63,838 nucleotides of DNA from Actinomycetes bacterium (GCA_022600605.1 JAHZKD010000191.1:1-63838), one strand, 5' to 3'; positions 26,908 to 37,304 are shown, counted from the first letter of the stretch. The notes: generated from the sequence alone by a model not told the origin. Translations and numbers: made by a program.

Positions 26908-27201
26908 ATGGATGCCATGCGCTACAACCACGCCCAGATCGCCGACCATGTGTCCAGCCAGCAAGCATTGGTCGCCCATTTTCGGGGGCTTCGGGACGAG
27001 GCGCTGGCCGTGCTCGCCCAGACAGCCGACTTTTGGACCAACCACGGCGCCAACGCCTACGCCGAAGCCCAACGCTCCATCGTTCAGGCCTACGACCAGG
27101 TGTTTCTCATCATCGAGAAGCACGCAGGTGCTATCGGCAGAGCCTCGGGTAACGCCGACGCCGGCGATCTGGCCTCCGCCGCCCGCTTCGGCGGAATCTG
27201 A
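26908..27201 (+). CDS. Esx/WXG100-like protein (EsxA-like)
   Basis: 97 aa; FWTNHGANAYAEAQRSI at the expected turn. Confidence 0.8.
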   Translation: MDAMRYNHAQIADHVSSQQALVAHFRGLRDEALAVLAQTADFWTNHGANAYAEAQRSIVQAYDQVFLIIEKHAGAIGRASGNADAGDLASAARFGGI

Positions 27202-27215
27202 GCGGTACCAACGTC

Positions 27216-28169
27216 ATGGGAGCGCAGCTATCAACCACCTCGGAAGGACTGTGGTTGGCAGCTGCGCTTTCTGGTGTGACCAGGCTTCCAGCAGCCCTGC
27301 GTGTCCGACCGGTGGGCGACTCGGAGGCCATGCTGGCCTCCCATCCTGGACTGGCGGTCCTTGAGGAAGCCGGGGTGTGTCAGGACAGGACTCTGGATGC
27401 CGACGTGCAGGAATGGCTGCTGACGCTGGGCCGCTGCGACATCGAAGTGTCGATCATGGTGACACGGCCAACCGAGCGCACAAACGGCCTGGTCGGACCC
27501 CCAGAAATTTTTCAGGCACCCGATGCAACCAAGGATCCGCTGGCAGCAGCGGAGGCGTTGCGCGCGTGGCGGCAGAATCAGCCAGCCGAACGTGCGGCGG
27601 TCCTGTGCCGCCGCTCGGGCCAATGGGTAGCTGCAGCGCGCGTCTCGCATGGCGGCCAAGACCCCCTCGATGAAGTCACCATCAGCCCGTTGGAGGGCGA
27701 TACCACGCTCACGCAGGCAATGGTCGACATCTTGGGTGAGGAACCTCCCGCCGAATTCGAGGGGATCAACATCGAAGCTGAGCGCCTGGAGTCGATGCTG
27801 TCTGAATGGCAGGCCGACCCTAAGGGCACCGATGCGGTCGGCGAGCTCCTCAAGCTAGGACTTACCGCTCGCCAGGCGCGTGTGGTGGTGGCCGTCAGCG
27901 ACCTCGGAGCAGTGCGGGCATCCATTGGGGCTGTTGAGCATTCGCTGGACGGCCCAACATCGGCTCCGGCCGGAGCAATGGTGGTCGACACGCTGCTAGG
28001 ACGAGTAGTCATCTCGTCGAGCACCGGTGAAGACCAGCAGCGCTGGACGATGCTGTTTCCTGGTACGAACACCCGCATCCAGCGCGCAGTCAGCGAGGTC
28101 CTACAGGGATTGCCCAGCGGCAGCGGCTGGGAGAATCATCAAAGAATTCAGACGTTTCACGCACACTAA
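27216..28169 (+). CDS. espG: EspG, PE/PPE chaperone
   Basis: 317 aa, position after PE/PPE/Esx; LGRCDIEVSIMV...ERAAVLCRRSGQWVAAAR. Confidence 0.8.
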   Translation: MGAQLSTTSEGLWLAAALSGVTRLPAALRVRPVGDSEAMLASHPGLAVLEEAGVCQDRTLDADVQEWLLTLGRCDIEVSIMVTRPTERTNGLVGPPEIFQAPDATKDPLAAAEALRAWRQNQPAERAAVLCRRSGQWVAAARVSHGGQDPLDEVTISPLEGDTTLTQAMVDILGEEPPAEFEGINIEAERLESMLSEWQADPKGTDAVGELLKLGLTARQARVVVAVSDLGAVRASIGAVEHSLDGPTSAPAGAMVVDTLLGRVVISSSTGEDQQRWTMLFPGTNTRIQRAVSEVLQGLPSGSGWENHQRIQTFHAH

Positions 28170-28290
28170 TGTGCCCAACGTCGTGGACGATTGAATTAGG
28201 TGGTTGGTAGGCTTTCTGCAACGGTGATCCTCACCGATTCGAGGGCCCATATCAACGGCCCCGGTGGAGATCGCCAGGAAGGCGGGACGA

Positions 28291-29973
28291 ATGACCGAGT
28301 CCAGAGATCAACAATTCTTCGAAGCACTCAATAGCGATGCAGGCGCCGAAGACAAAGAAGATCCAACGCAGCCCACAGCCAACCTGGCACCTGTCGAAAT
28401 GACTCCGGGCGGATCACCACCGCCATCGGCGTCGCATCCATCGAATGGTCCTGCCGCAGAACATGACCCGCTCGGCGACGACCCGGCAAACGGTAGACAC
28501 CACATTGAGGGATCGGCCAGCGCGGGTGCCCCGGATGTCGAGACAGGTAGCGACTCAGCCGACCGCCCGGGCCGCGGCGGGTACGACGGAGGCGGGCTCG
28601 GCCAACCACTGGGTGCCTACCCGCAGCAGCCTGGAAGGTCCCCGACGCCTAGCGCTCCGACGGGGCAGCTGTCACCTGGACGATCACCCTCGCCTGGCGC
28701 TCCGACGGGGCAGCTGTCAGACGGCGCCCGCGGCGGCGAACCAGTTTCCCGACCGTCCAAGTGGCCAGATCGCGACCACCGTGGCGGCCCTTACCCCGCC
28801 AGCCCGCAGGCCTCCCCAACATCTGATCATCCGGTCTCCCCCGAAGAACACACTCAGTTCATTTCCGCCGACGTTATCCGCGAGGCCAGCTCACGCAGCG
28901 CGCCTCCGGCGCAGCCCGCACCTGCTGAACGACGTCGGCGCCCCGCCGAACCGGATTCTTCAGGCGGCGGCCGGCATGCCTGGGATTGGCGCGGCTCCTC
29001 CGGCGGTGCAAGTGATGGATCTGAACTGCGCAGCGAGCAAATCTCGGCTGAGGAGTTGAATGCGCCTCGCAAGATTGCGTCGTCGCGGGGGTGGCGAAAG
29101 TGGCTGTATTACGCTTCTTTCAAGACGATCAACACCGGCGAGTCGCCCGACGAGCAGCATCTGCGCAACTTGAACGCCACTGTGGGCGGCCATTTACGTG
29201 GCACCTACTCGGTGGTGGTGCTAGGCGGCAAAGGTGGGGTCGGCAAGACGACAACCACTGCGGCGGTCGGGTCGACGTTCGCCTCTCTGCGCAACGACAA
29301 GACGATTGCGATCGACGCCAACCCTGATCGCGCATCGAACTTGGCCGACCGCATCGATCCCCAAGCAACCGATTCATTCAAGGACGTGCTGGCGGATCCA
29401 AATTTGAAGCGCTACACCGATGTTCGTTCCCATGTGGGTCAGAACGCTCCGGCTGGTCTTGATGTGCTCGGCAACCGGTATCAAAGTGATCGCCCACCGC
29501 TGACAGCCCGAATCTACGACGACGCTCATGAGCGGCTGCAGCGCTTTTATAGCGTGCTCATCAGCGACTCCGGTACCGACGTTGAGCACCCGGTGATCCA
29601 GGGCTTGATGGGTCGCGCGGACGCGCTGATCATGGTGGCCTCCACGGCCCCAGATGGCGCCAAAGGCGCTGCAGAATTGATGGATTGGGCCTACGAGGCC
29701 GGCTACCATCGCCTGCTCCAGCGCACTGTCGTGGTGATCAATGATGTGCGCGGCGGCGCCGGGAAAGCCCACCGCAAGATGGTCGCTTCGCTGGTGGAGA
29801 AGTTCGCCAGATGGGTGGGCGATCAGCGCGTGTTCGTGGTGCCTTTCGACCCACATATCGCCGCGGCCGGGGTGATCGACCTCAATGACCTGCATCCGTC
29901 CACCAAACGACGCTTCCTGGAGGTCACTGCCAAAGTGGCCGGCGGCTTCAACAGCAGCGAGGACCTGCGGTGA
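28291..29973 (+). CDS. EspI-like protein: Pro-rich N-terminus fused to MinD/ParA-type ATPase
   Basis: VVVLGGKGGVGKTTTTAAVGSTFASLRNDKTIAIDANPD; precedes eccD. Confidence 0.85.
   Translation: MTESRDQQFFEALNSDAGAEDKEDPTQPTANLAPVEMTPGGSPPPSASHPSNGPAAEHDPLGDDPANGRHHIEGSASAGAPDVETGSDSADRPGRGGYDGGGLGQPLGAYPQQPGRSPTPSAPTGQLSPGRSPSPGAPTGQLSDGARGGEPVSRPSKWPDRDHRGGPYPASPQASPTSDHPVSPEEHTQFISADVIREASSRSAPPAQPAPAERRRRPAEPDSSGGGRHAWDWRGSSGGASDGSELRSEQISAEELNAPRKIASSRGWRKWLYYASFKTINTGESPDEQHLRNLNATVGGHLRGTYSVVVLGGKGGVGKTTTTAAVGSTFASLRNDKTIAIDANPDRASNLADRIDPQATDSFKDVLADPNLKRYTDVRSHVGQNAPAGLDVLGNRYQSDRPPLTARIYDDAHERLQRFYSVLISDSGTDVEHPVIQGLMGRADALIMVASTAPDGAKGAAELMDWAYEAGYHRLLQRTVVVINDVRGGAGKAHRKMVASLVEKFARWVGDQRVFVVPFDPHIAAAGVIDLNDLHPSTKRRFLEVTAKVAGGFNSSEDLR
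28630..28719 (+). repeat. tandem 2 x 45-bp coding repeat (PGRSPTPSAPTGQLS / PGRSPSPGAPTGQLS)
   Basis: Two adjacent 15-codon units in the EspI disordered region. Confidence 0.85.
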
Positions 29974-31487
29974 GCCCTGCCGAATCAGCGGCCCCGGCGC
30001 TGTGCCGAATTGCGTTGCTGGTGGGCAGCAATTTTGAGATCGACTATTCGTTGCCGTCGGGCGTGCCGCTGATCGCGGTGACCGAGGATTTGGTCGCCCG
30101 AGTTAACGAAGTGCTTCGCGAACGGCACCGCGACCTGCTCGACGACGAACTGAGCTACCGGTTGTGCCGGGCTGATGCCCGGCCCCTGGATCCGCAGAAA
30201 ACGCTCGACGAATGCGGTGTCCTCGACGGCGAGCAGCTTTGGCTGCTACCGGCGGAGTCCGCCGAAACCTACGAGCCGGTGACCGAGATGGTCTCGACCG
30301 CCCTGGCTCGCGAGGCCGACCAGCTGTTGACCAGAGTGACCGGCGAAACCCTGCGCAAGGTTGCTGGATGGCTCACTGCCGCCATTGTGGGGTGGACGTG
30401 TCTGATCCTGCTGCATTGGTGGTGGAGCATCGGGGGCACCGACGGCCACTTCGGGTGGCTGGGCGCGGTCTCGACGTGGACGCTGCTGATGGTCATGGTG
30501 GCCGCCTCCCGCGGATTGTCGCGGGCTCAAGACCACACGCCGGCGGGCCGACAGCGGCGCGGCGCCGGGCACGCGCTCGGTTGGGCTGCGCTCATCCCGG
30601 CGGCTACCGCGGCCGCGATGTCGCTTCCTGGTACACCGGGGTTGTGGCATGTGGCCGCAGCGGTCTTGGCCGTCATGGTCGGCACCATCGTCTTGGCGGC
30701 TGTGTGGGGGCACCATGTTGTGGCGATCACCGCGATCCTGACCATGGGTGTATTCGCGTTCGGCGCCACCGTTGTCGAGGCCTCAGGCTGGGAAGTGCGC
30801 CCCGAGCGGGTCGGTGTCCTTGCCTTGATCGGCGTCATCATTGCGATCCACTGGGCCAGCAACACTGCCACTGCGGCCTCCGGAGTGCCGACACCGTTGT
30901 TCCCGTCGGTAACCAATCGTGGGGTTTTTGAACAAGTTCCGGGCCAACCTGCCGACACGGTGTCACCGGTAGGACCTACCGGAGCCGCCACCTCAGCACA
31001 GGTCCGGGCCTGGCTGCTTCGCGGCAACGATGTAATGACGGGGATGATGATCGGCCTGGCCGTCGTGACGCTGATCGCTGCCCGCTATACCGTTGTCTCC
31101 GGCCAGCCCGGCGGATGGCGCTACACCGCCTTCGTCGGTGCGGTGAGCGTGATCCTGGTGCTGCATTCACAGTCGTTTGTCGACCGCTATCAGTCAATGA
31201 CGATGGTGGTCACCGGCGTCGGCGCAGCCGCGGTGGCGATCGGGCGCTATGCAGCCTATGACGCCACCAGCGTCGGTGTCGCACTCGTATGCGCAGGATT
31301 CACCCTCGGCATCGCGGTGCTGGGCCTGCTGGCGGCCCTCGTGGTTCCCTATCGCGAGTTCACCGCGCCGCTGCGCCGTTTCGTCGAAATCATCGGAAAT
31401 ACACTACTTTTGGCATCGCTTCCATGGGCGCTGTGGTTGTTGAACCTCTACCCGGTGATCCGCAATGCCGTCAGGCACGGCATATGA
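29970..31487 (+). CDS. eccD: EccD, multi-pass ESX channel component
   Basis: N-terminal ubiquitin-like domain followed by about 11 TM segments; overlaps espI stop and mycP start. Confidence 0.92.
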   Translation: MSPAESAAPALCRIALLVGSNFEIDYSLPSGVPLIAVTEDLVARVNEVLRERHRDLLDDELSYRLCRADARPLDPQKTLDECGVLDGEQLWLLPAESAETYEPVTEMVSTALAREADQLLTRVTGETLRKVAGWLTAAIVGWTCLILLHWWWSIGGTDGHFGWLGAVSTWTLLMVMVAASRGLSRAQDHTPAGRQRRGAGHALGWAALIPAATAAAMSLPGTPGLWHVAAAVLAVMVGTIVLAAVWGHHVVAITAILTMGVFAFGATVVEASGWEVRPERVGVLALIGVIIAIHWASNTATAASGVPTPLFPSVTNRGVFEQVPGQPADTVSPVGPTGAATSAQVRAWLLRGNDVMTGMMIGLAVVTLIAARYTVVSGQPGGWRYTAFVGAVSVILVLHSQSFVDRYQSMTMVVTGVGAAAVAIGRYAAYDATSVGVALVCAGFTLGIAVLGLLAALVVPYREFTAPLRRFVEIIGNTLLLASLPWALWLLNLYPVIRNAVRHGI

Positions 31488-33109
31488 CGTTCCGGCGATT
31501 CACCCGCAACACTGCTGCACTGGGGGGCGCGATCGCGCTGCTCGCGGCCACTAGCGTGGGCGCCAGTTGGGCGATCACCCCGCCGGTCGTGCCACCTGGG
31601 CCACCCCCTCCGGACCCGGCGCCGGGCCCAGAACAGCCGATGCGACAAATGCGGGGCTGCACCCTGACCGGGGTCATCCCTGGCAGCGATCTGCGCGAGC
31701 TGCCCCCAGCGCTGACGATGATGGATATGCCCGCGGTGTGGCAGGAGTCAACAGGGGCGGGGGTAGTAGTCGCTGTCATCGACACCGGCGTCACACCCTC
31801 ACCTCGGTTGCCTCATCTCGTTGCCGGTGGTGACTGGGTGTTGGGCCAATACGGCGACGGGCTCAAAGATTGCGATGCCCACGGCACAATCGTGGCTTCG
31901 CTCATCGGGGCAGCCCCCTCGGGCGCACCGCTGCCGGTGCGCCCCGTAGGCGCACACGTGGCCCCGCCGCCGCCGGGGGCGCCCGCGCCGGAACCGATCC
32001 CGCCGCCGCCGCCACCACCGACGGTCACCATCACCAAAACCGCGCCGCCACCACCGCCGCCACCACCGCCACCACCGCCACCGCCCGCGCCGGCATGGGG
32101 ACCGACAACTATTAGCGAGCAGACACCGCAAGCCCCGCTGCCTCTGAAGCCGCCACCGGGCGGCGGCCCCGACGGCCTGATCGGCATCGCCCCGGATGCG
32201 ACTATCATCTCGCTTCGACAGAGCTCGCAAAACTTTGGGCCGGCCAAGCCTGCGCTGGGCCAGGACCAGGACCAGGCCCGCAGGTCTGGTGACATCGTCA
32301 CCTTGGCCAGGGCGATCGTGCGGGCAGCTAATCTCGGCGCTCAGGTGATCAACATTTCCTTGGTGTCGTGTATCCCCATCACGAAACCAGCCGACCAACA
32401 GTTGTTGGGAGAGGCACTGCGCTACGCGGCCGTCGACCGGGACGTGGTGATCGTGGCCGCCGCCGGTAACGCTGGCACCCAAGGGTGCACCCAAAACCCT
32501 ACCCCCCCAACAGGAGAGCGGGGATGGGACGATGTGATCACCATCGCCTCGCCCGCCTGGTTCGACGACTATGTGCTCGCGGTGTCGGCCACAGATGACC
32601 GCGGTGTGCCTTTGATGGGAACTAGCGCCTCACTGCACGGGCCGTGGGTGGATCTAGCCGCACCAGGAACCAACATTGTCGGGCTGTCGACCTCAGGCAA
32701 CGTCATCAACGCCTCGATCGACGATGACAAGTTCAAGCCCATCGTGGGCTCATCGTTCGCCGCAGCCTACGTCTCAGGTGTGGTTGCCTTGATCCGTGCG
32801 AAGTTCCCGCACATGCCCGCCGCTGAGGTCATCAACAGGCTCACCGCCACCGCTCACAGTCCCGCTGACGGCCGCGACAATGTGGTCGGATACGGCGTAG
32901 TAGACCCACTGGCCGCCCTCACCTGGGACGTTCCCCCGCCCGCCGCCGAGCCAACCGCGCGCACTACCGCGCCGTTGAACGTGCCGGCCCCGCCGCCGCC
33001 GCCAGATCCTCGGCCGGCGCGCGTGCTGGCCGCACAGCTCGGTGCCGGTGTGGTCATTGTCGGTGCGGTGCTGTGGGCTACGACTGTGTGGCGAAGGAAG
33101 CAGCGGTGA
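31484..33109 (+). CDS. mycP: MycP mycosin (subtilisin-like protease)
   Basis: VVVAVIDTGV, DAHGTIVASLIG, GSSFAAAYVSG catalytic motifs; signal peptide; C-terminal TM. Confidence 0.95.
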   Translation: MTFRRFTRNTAALGGAIALLAATSVGASWAITPPVVPPGPPPPDPAPGPEQPMRQMRGCTLTGVIPGSDLRELPPALTMMDMPAVWQESTGAGVVVAVIDTGVTPSPRLPHLVAGGDWVLGQYGDGLKDCDAHGTIVASLIGAAPSGAPLPVRPVGAHVAPPPPGAPAPEPIPPPPPPPTVTITKTAPPPPPPPPPPPPPPAPAWGPTTISEQTPQAPLPLKPPPGGGPDGLIGIAPDATIISLRQSSQNFGPAKPALGQDQDQARRSGDIVTLARAIVRAANLGAQVINISLVSCIPITKPADQQLLGEALRYAAVDRDVVIVAAAGNAGTQGCTQNPTPPTGERGWDDVITIASPAWFDDYVLAVSATDDRGVPLMGTSASLHGPWVDLAAPGTNIVGLSTSGNVINASIDDDKFKPIVGSSFAAAYVSGVVALIRAKFPHMPAAEVINRLTATAHSPADGRDNVVGYGVVDPLAALTWDVPPPAAEPTARTTAPLNVPAPPPPPDPRPARVLAAQLGAGVVIVGAVLWATTVWRRKQR

Positions 33110-34653
33110 AAGAACGCACCTGGAGTGCCCGGGCCGATTTCCGGGCACTGCTGTACACCGAGATCACAGCGCTGCTCGGGGCGACGGTCTCGGCGGTGAC
33201 TGCTGGACCGTTGTGGATCGGAGCAGCCGGGGGAGCCGCGCTGGGCCTGCTGCTGTTCGTGCTGCGCATCGCTCGACTCACTCCTTGGCAATGGGTTTGG
33301 CGCGCTCTCGGACGACTACTCCACAAACAGCACCGCATCGAGTTCGGCGAGTTTGTCGATGTAGACAGCGATGGGCATCCGCTGGGGGTGTGTGTCGATG
33401 AGCACACCTTAGTGACGATGGTCAACGTGTGGGGGCGGCCCTACATCCCCACTTTGCTTAGGCCACAAGGCGCAGAGACGCCGAACACGTTGCCGGTCAC
33501 CATGATTGCCGACCAGATGCAGCGCCTCGGGCTAGGGGTGGACATCGATGTGATCACCCAAGGGCGGCGCACCGCCAACGACAGTTACGGTCAGTTCTTC
33601 GCCACGGTGCTCGCTGATCGGCCTGCGGCTGGACAACGCACTACCGTCTTGGTGATCCGAATGGACACCCGCTCATCTGATACCGCAGCCGGCTTGCTGT
33701 GGCGTACAGACACATCGGCTGCGATCGCCGCCGCGACGCGGCGGATCACGCGGGCGCTTCGCCAACATGGCTGCCGCGCAGAGCCGATGACAGCAGCCGA
33801 CATGCGCCAGGCAGTGCTCGATATGCACGGTGGCAGTTCCGAAGGCGTCGAATCTGCCTACCAGGAGGGGTGGAAATACCTCACTCATCGCGGAGCGATC
33901 CTCAGCAGTTACTACCTCAGCGCGCCAGACCTGCGCGCCGATCGCCTCGCCGATATGTGGGCCCTTCCTTCTGATCACACGATGCTGGCCCTGCATCTGC
34001 GCCGCTCACCAGAGGGCATCGTGGCCTCGGCGACGGTGCGGTTCAGCACTGCCCAGCCGCAGTTGACGCCTCCGGCGGTGATCCTCAACCGCTACAACGG
34101 CCGGCAATGGTGGGCGTTGTCAGCGCTGCTGCCGGGCGCTGAGCGCATCAACGGCATGCCGGCACGGCCGTTAACCACTGATCTCGATAGCGCTATCGCC
34201 ATCGGTCCATCCGGGGTGATGTTGGGCAAGGTCGACGACGCGCTGCTGATGATGCCGCTGCGGGATCCAGCCGGGCCGACTCGCGTCGTCGTTGATTCCG
34301 ACGACGACCTTGCGGTGCGCCAGCTCATCCGCCGCTCGGCGGGCAGTGGCGAAACCGTCGCCGTCTACGACACCCAGCGGCGTTGGGCGATGGCATCGGC
34401 CTCGTCGCGAATCTGGAACACCACCGATATGCGCTCCCAGCCACCGCGCCCCCCAACGCTGGTGGTACACAACGGTTTAAGCAACCCCTGTCCGGGCGCG
34501 GCTGTCAGCGTTAGCGTCGGCGCCGGCCACCGACCGATCGAACCTGACATCCGAATCGTCCAACGAAGCGGACGGATAAGAATAGAGACCGCGCGGTTCA
34601 CCGCCCGGGTGGACGCCGTGGGATTCCGCAATGAGCAGACGTTCCTCAACTAG
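33106..34653 (+). CDS. eccE: EccE, ESX core membrane protein
   Basis: Two N-terminal TMs, follows mycP with GTGA overlap. Confidence 0.85.
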   Translation: MKERTWSARADFRALLYTEITALLGATVSAVTAGPLWIGAAGGAALGLLLFVLRIARLTPWQWVWRALGRLLHKQHRIEFGEFVDVDSDGHPLGVCVDEHTLVTMVNVWGRPYIPTLLRPQGAETPNTLPVTMIADQMQRLGLGVDIDVITQGRRTANDSYGQFFATVLADRPAAGQRTTVLVIRMDTRSSDTAAGLLWRTDTSAAIAAATRRITRALRQHGCRAEPMTAADMRQAVLDMHGGSSEGVESAYQEGWKYLTHRGAILSSYYLSAPDLRADRLADMWALPSDHTMLALHLRRSPEGIVASATVRFSTAQPQLTPPAVILNRYNGRQWWALSALLPGAERINGMPARPLTTDLDSAIAIGPSGVMLGKVDDALLMMPLRDPAGPTRVVVDSDDDLAVRQLIRRSAGSGETVAVYDTQRRWAMASASSRIWNTTDMRSQPPRPPTLVVHNGLSNPCPGAAVSVSVGAGHRPIEPDIRIVQRSGRIRIETARFTARVDAVGFRNEQTFLN

Positions 34654-34715
34654 GCAGCCAGGGTTCACCAAGCTCGTGGAGCCCCCCGTACATCGATCAA
34701 TCAGGAGAACGAAAG

Positions 34716-34880
34716 ATGAATCCGCAACAGCTTGTTGCTGAGTACGACGAAATGCGGGGTGTGCTCCACCGGCACCGCCAACAGCTCGACGATTGCAACC
34801 TGGGGCGATACCACGACGAATACGCTCAGGCCATCCGCGGGTTGGATGCCTTGATCGATGGGCTCGCGACATTCAGATAA
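34716..34880 (+). CDS. 54-aa hypothetical protein (MNPQQLVAEYDEMRGVLHRHRQQLDDCNLGRYHDEYAQAIRGLDALIDGLATFR)
   Basis: Below the ORF-track cutoff; AGGAGAACGAAAG leader before ATG. Confidence 0.55.
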   Translation: MNPQQLVAEYDEMRGVLHRHRQQLDDCNLGRYHDEYAQAIRGLDALIDGLATFR

Positions 34881-34972
34881 TTGACCTGAGGGACCGCGGT
34901 ATCCGCATCGAGCCAGCCCGTACTAGCGACGACGTCCGGCCCTCGCAATAGTGGTCGGGAAAGGGCAGGTCT

Positions 34973-35416
34973 GTGGAAGCGTTTTTCCTTGCGGCAGCGC
35001 TCGTGGCTGTGTTGGTGTGGCTGTTCGCCGTCATGCCGCAACCAGAGCGGGACGCCGCAGCCGCACACGCTTGGGCCGAGTTCGCACGTTCGGCCACTGA
35101 TCACGATTTGAGCATGCTCTACATCGAGAACGTGTATGACCGCGCCTATCGGGGGAGCAAAGCGGTGGTGTCGCTCTACGGCGATGGTCCTAGCGCGAGC
35201 AACGATGCGTGGTTTTGGTGGGAACACGTTCAACCGGGGTCGGTCGTGGCGGTGCGTCTCAGCAAAGGATGGGGGTCACACACCCGCCGAGATGGCGTGC
35301 TGTACATCGGCAACGGCGGCACAACTGATCAAAGCGGCATTTATGCAACCTTCGGTGCACGAGAACTGACGCAAGCGCAGCGACACTTCCAACAGCAGGG
35401 GATTGCCGGGCCATAA
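34973..35416 (+). CDS. membrane-anchored hypothetical protein
   Basis: MEAFFLAAALVAVLVWLFAVMPQ TM, then soluble domain. Confidence 0.55.
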   Translation: MEAFFLAAALVAVLVWLFAVMPQPERDAAAAHAWAEFARSATDHDLSMLYIENVYDRAYRGSKAVVSLYGDGPSASNDAWFWWEHVQPGSVVAVRLSKGWGSHTRRDGVLYIGNGGTTDQSGIYATFGARELTQAQRHFQQQGIAGP

Positions 35417-35503
35417 CTTCGCTGTGTACGGCAGCCTGGGATGAGTCTTCGGACCTAACCGATTCGTCGTGGACGAGGTGCGGCAGGGGAGATGACAGCG
35501 GGA

Positions 35504-36769
35504 CTAGGCTTGTTGACCGGACAAGAACTTCTTCACGACCTCTTTAATGACAGCGTCAGTGAACGCCTGGTCGGGTTGGTCACCCCGCCAGACCTCCTCT
35601 GCGGCAACTAGCAACCCAATCTCATGAGGCCCGCGGGATTCCAATCTGAACTCGGCGTAGTTCGGCTGTTGATCGTCCACCGCGATCGCCAGCTCGATTG
35701 TCGCCCACTGTTCCTCAGCAGTAACGTGCGCCTTCATGCCTTTCGCGAATCGCTTCAGGCCTTTTGCTTCAGCAAAGTGGATGATCGTAGTATTCATCTT
35801 CTGCTGTAGCCCGGTGAGCTTGGTGCGAAGCGCGTGTAGAGCGGGGAGGTTGCGGCTAGTTGCGAAATCGTCAACCTGGGCTATCAATTGATCAAGGTCG
35901 TCGCCCTCGTTAGTATTGCTTGTCATCGCTCTCTCCAGGTCGGCAACTAGATCCGGTGCGGTTCCGTAGCGCGCTGACAGGTCAGGGGTGAACGCCCTGT
36001 CGAGGACGCGCAACAATCGAAGGCATTGGCGCTCCTCCAGCCTCTCCATGAGGAGGGCGCGGATCTCTGGACGTTGGTGGGGCATAAGACCTGCTTGGTC
36101 GACCAGCACTCGCGGTTCTATGCCAGTAAGGATGTAGAGCAGTACACCGGCAAGCTGTGTTACGTCGCTGCCGGTTGCTCGACTACCGAACGCATGCTCG
36201 GGCAGGCGAAGAAATCTATTGCCCACCTCTTCGCCGACCCTCGTAAGGTCGTCTTCGCCCTCATCATTGAACGATAGGCCGAAGTCGACGAGAACGGGTT
36301 CGGTCGGAGCGCCTTCTCGCAGAACAATGTTGGCCGGCTTCACGTCACGATGAGTGACATTGTTCTCGTGGCAGCTATGTAAAACCTCAGCAAGTCTGCC
36401 TACACAAGCAAGCGCCGAATCAACCTCGACGAGCGGCCCATGCTGTTGCACATAAGACTGAAGGTTCGGACCATCGATGTACTCCAACGCCATGTACATC
36501 GGCCTGCCCGAATCTAGCCAGGTCTCGGAGTTGTCGTCGAGCAGGGTCGGTGGCCCGAGACCAGTGAGGGTTTCGTAGGCCACCGCTTCGCGCCTGAACC
36601 GTCGCCGCGCTCTGAGATTGTTCTCACGGTGTCGCAGAAGGGTCTTCAAGAACGCTTTTGATCCACTATCGCGGGACGTAGCGACGAAGGATGCACTCTG
36701 GCCGCCGCGAACGGACGTACCTGCCTCACGCCGCCAGCGCACTTCCCACGGATTCTGATTGCGCGTCAT
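35504..36769 (-). CDS. soluble eukaryotic-like Ser/Thr protein kinase
   Basis: NVTHRDVKPANIVL, VDFGLS catalytic motifs; no TM segment evident; unique C-terminal domain. Confidence 0.85.
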   Translation of the reverse strand: MTRNQNPWEVRWRREAGTSVRGGQSASFVATSRDSGSKAFLKTLLRHRENNLRARRRFRREAVAYETLTGLGPPTLLDDNSETWLDSGRPMYMALEYIDGPNLQSYVQQHGPLVEVDSALACVGRLAEVLHSCHENNVTHRDVKPANIVLREGAPTEPVLVDFGLSFNDEGEDDLTRVGEEVGNRFLRLPEHAFGSRATGSDVTQLAGVLLYILTGIEPRVLVDQAGLMPHQRPEIRALLMERLEERQCLRLLRVLDRAFTPDLSARYGTAPDLVADLERAMTSNTNEGDDLDQLIAQVDDFATSRNLPALHALRTKLTGLQQKMNTTIIHFAEAKGLKRFAKGMKAHVTAEEQWATIELAIAVDDQQPNYAEFRLESRGPHEIGLLVAAEEVWRGDQPDQAFTDAVIKEVVKKFLSGQQA

Positions 36770-36779
36770 CGTTGCGGCA

Positions 36780-37304
36780 TTATCGATGTGACTGCGCTCT
36801 GGCAGCCAGCTCCGGCTCGATGTAGGGGCCCCACTCGATTGTTACGACGGACGTCAGATTGTGTCGAAGTTCTTCTTGATCATCAGTGGTCGTTTGGCAA
36901 ACACCATCCGAGTAGTAGATTCTCACGCCATCGCGACTTGCGTCGCATAGCACCGCGTGCGATTTCTTGTCGAGCGCGAAATACAGGCTAGGTAGTGGCG
37001 CGCTGATCAACTCTGCGTATGCAGCGTCGAAGTGGATACCTCGTGACGCCCATGTCTGTCCGTGTTGATCAAGCCATCGTGTCAACTCTGCCACCCGCAC
37101 CACTCGGCAGTCGAACTGCACTGCAAAATGCTCTGCCAGTGCATATATCGCCTGAGTGTCAGGGCGCAGCATGGACATGTTGATCACCACGGGCGCGGTC
37201 AGGCGAGCGCATTCGGCGATGCCGCCCTGTGCGTCGTCGGGCCAAGGTAGCCCTACGGCCAACCAGAAGCCAGGGTGGCGAGCTGATCCGCTAAATTCTG
37301 GCAT
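36780..37304 (-). CDS. hypothetical protein, kinase-operon partner
   Basis: 10 nt upstream of the kinase, same strand; MPEFSGSARHPGFWLAVGLPWP. Confidence 0.55.
   Translation of the reverse strand: MPEFSGSARHPGFWLAVGLPWPDDAQGGIAECARLTAPVVINMSMLRPDTQAIYALAEHFAVQFDCRVVRVAELTRWLDQHGQTWASRGIHFDAAYAELISAPLPSLYFALDKKSHAVLCDASRDGVRIYYSDGVCQTTTDDQEELRHNLTSVVTIEWGPYIEPELAARAQSHR

Noticed and set aside
28203-28217. TTGGTAGGCTTTCTG resembling TTGGCAGGCTTTCAG at 24719 (possible espI promoter)
   Set aside because: No TANNNT box at proper spacing; similarity may be chance, so not counted as a fourth copy of the shared promoter.
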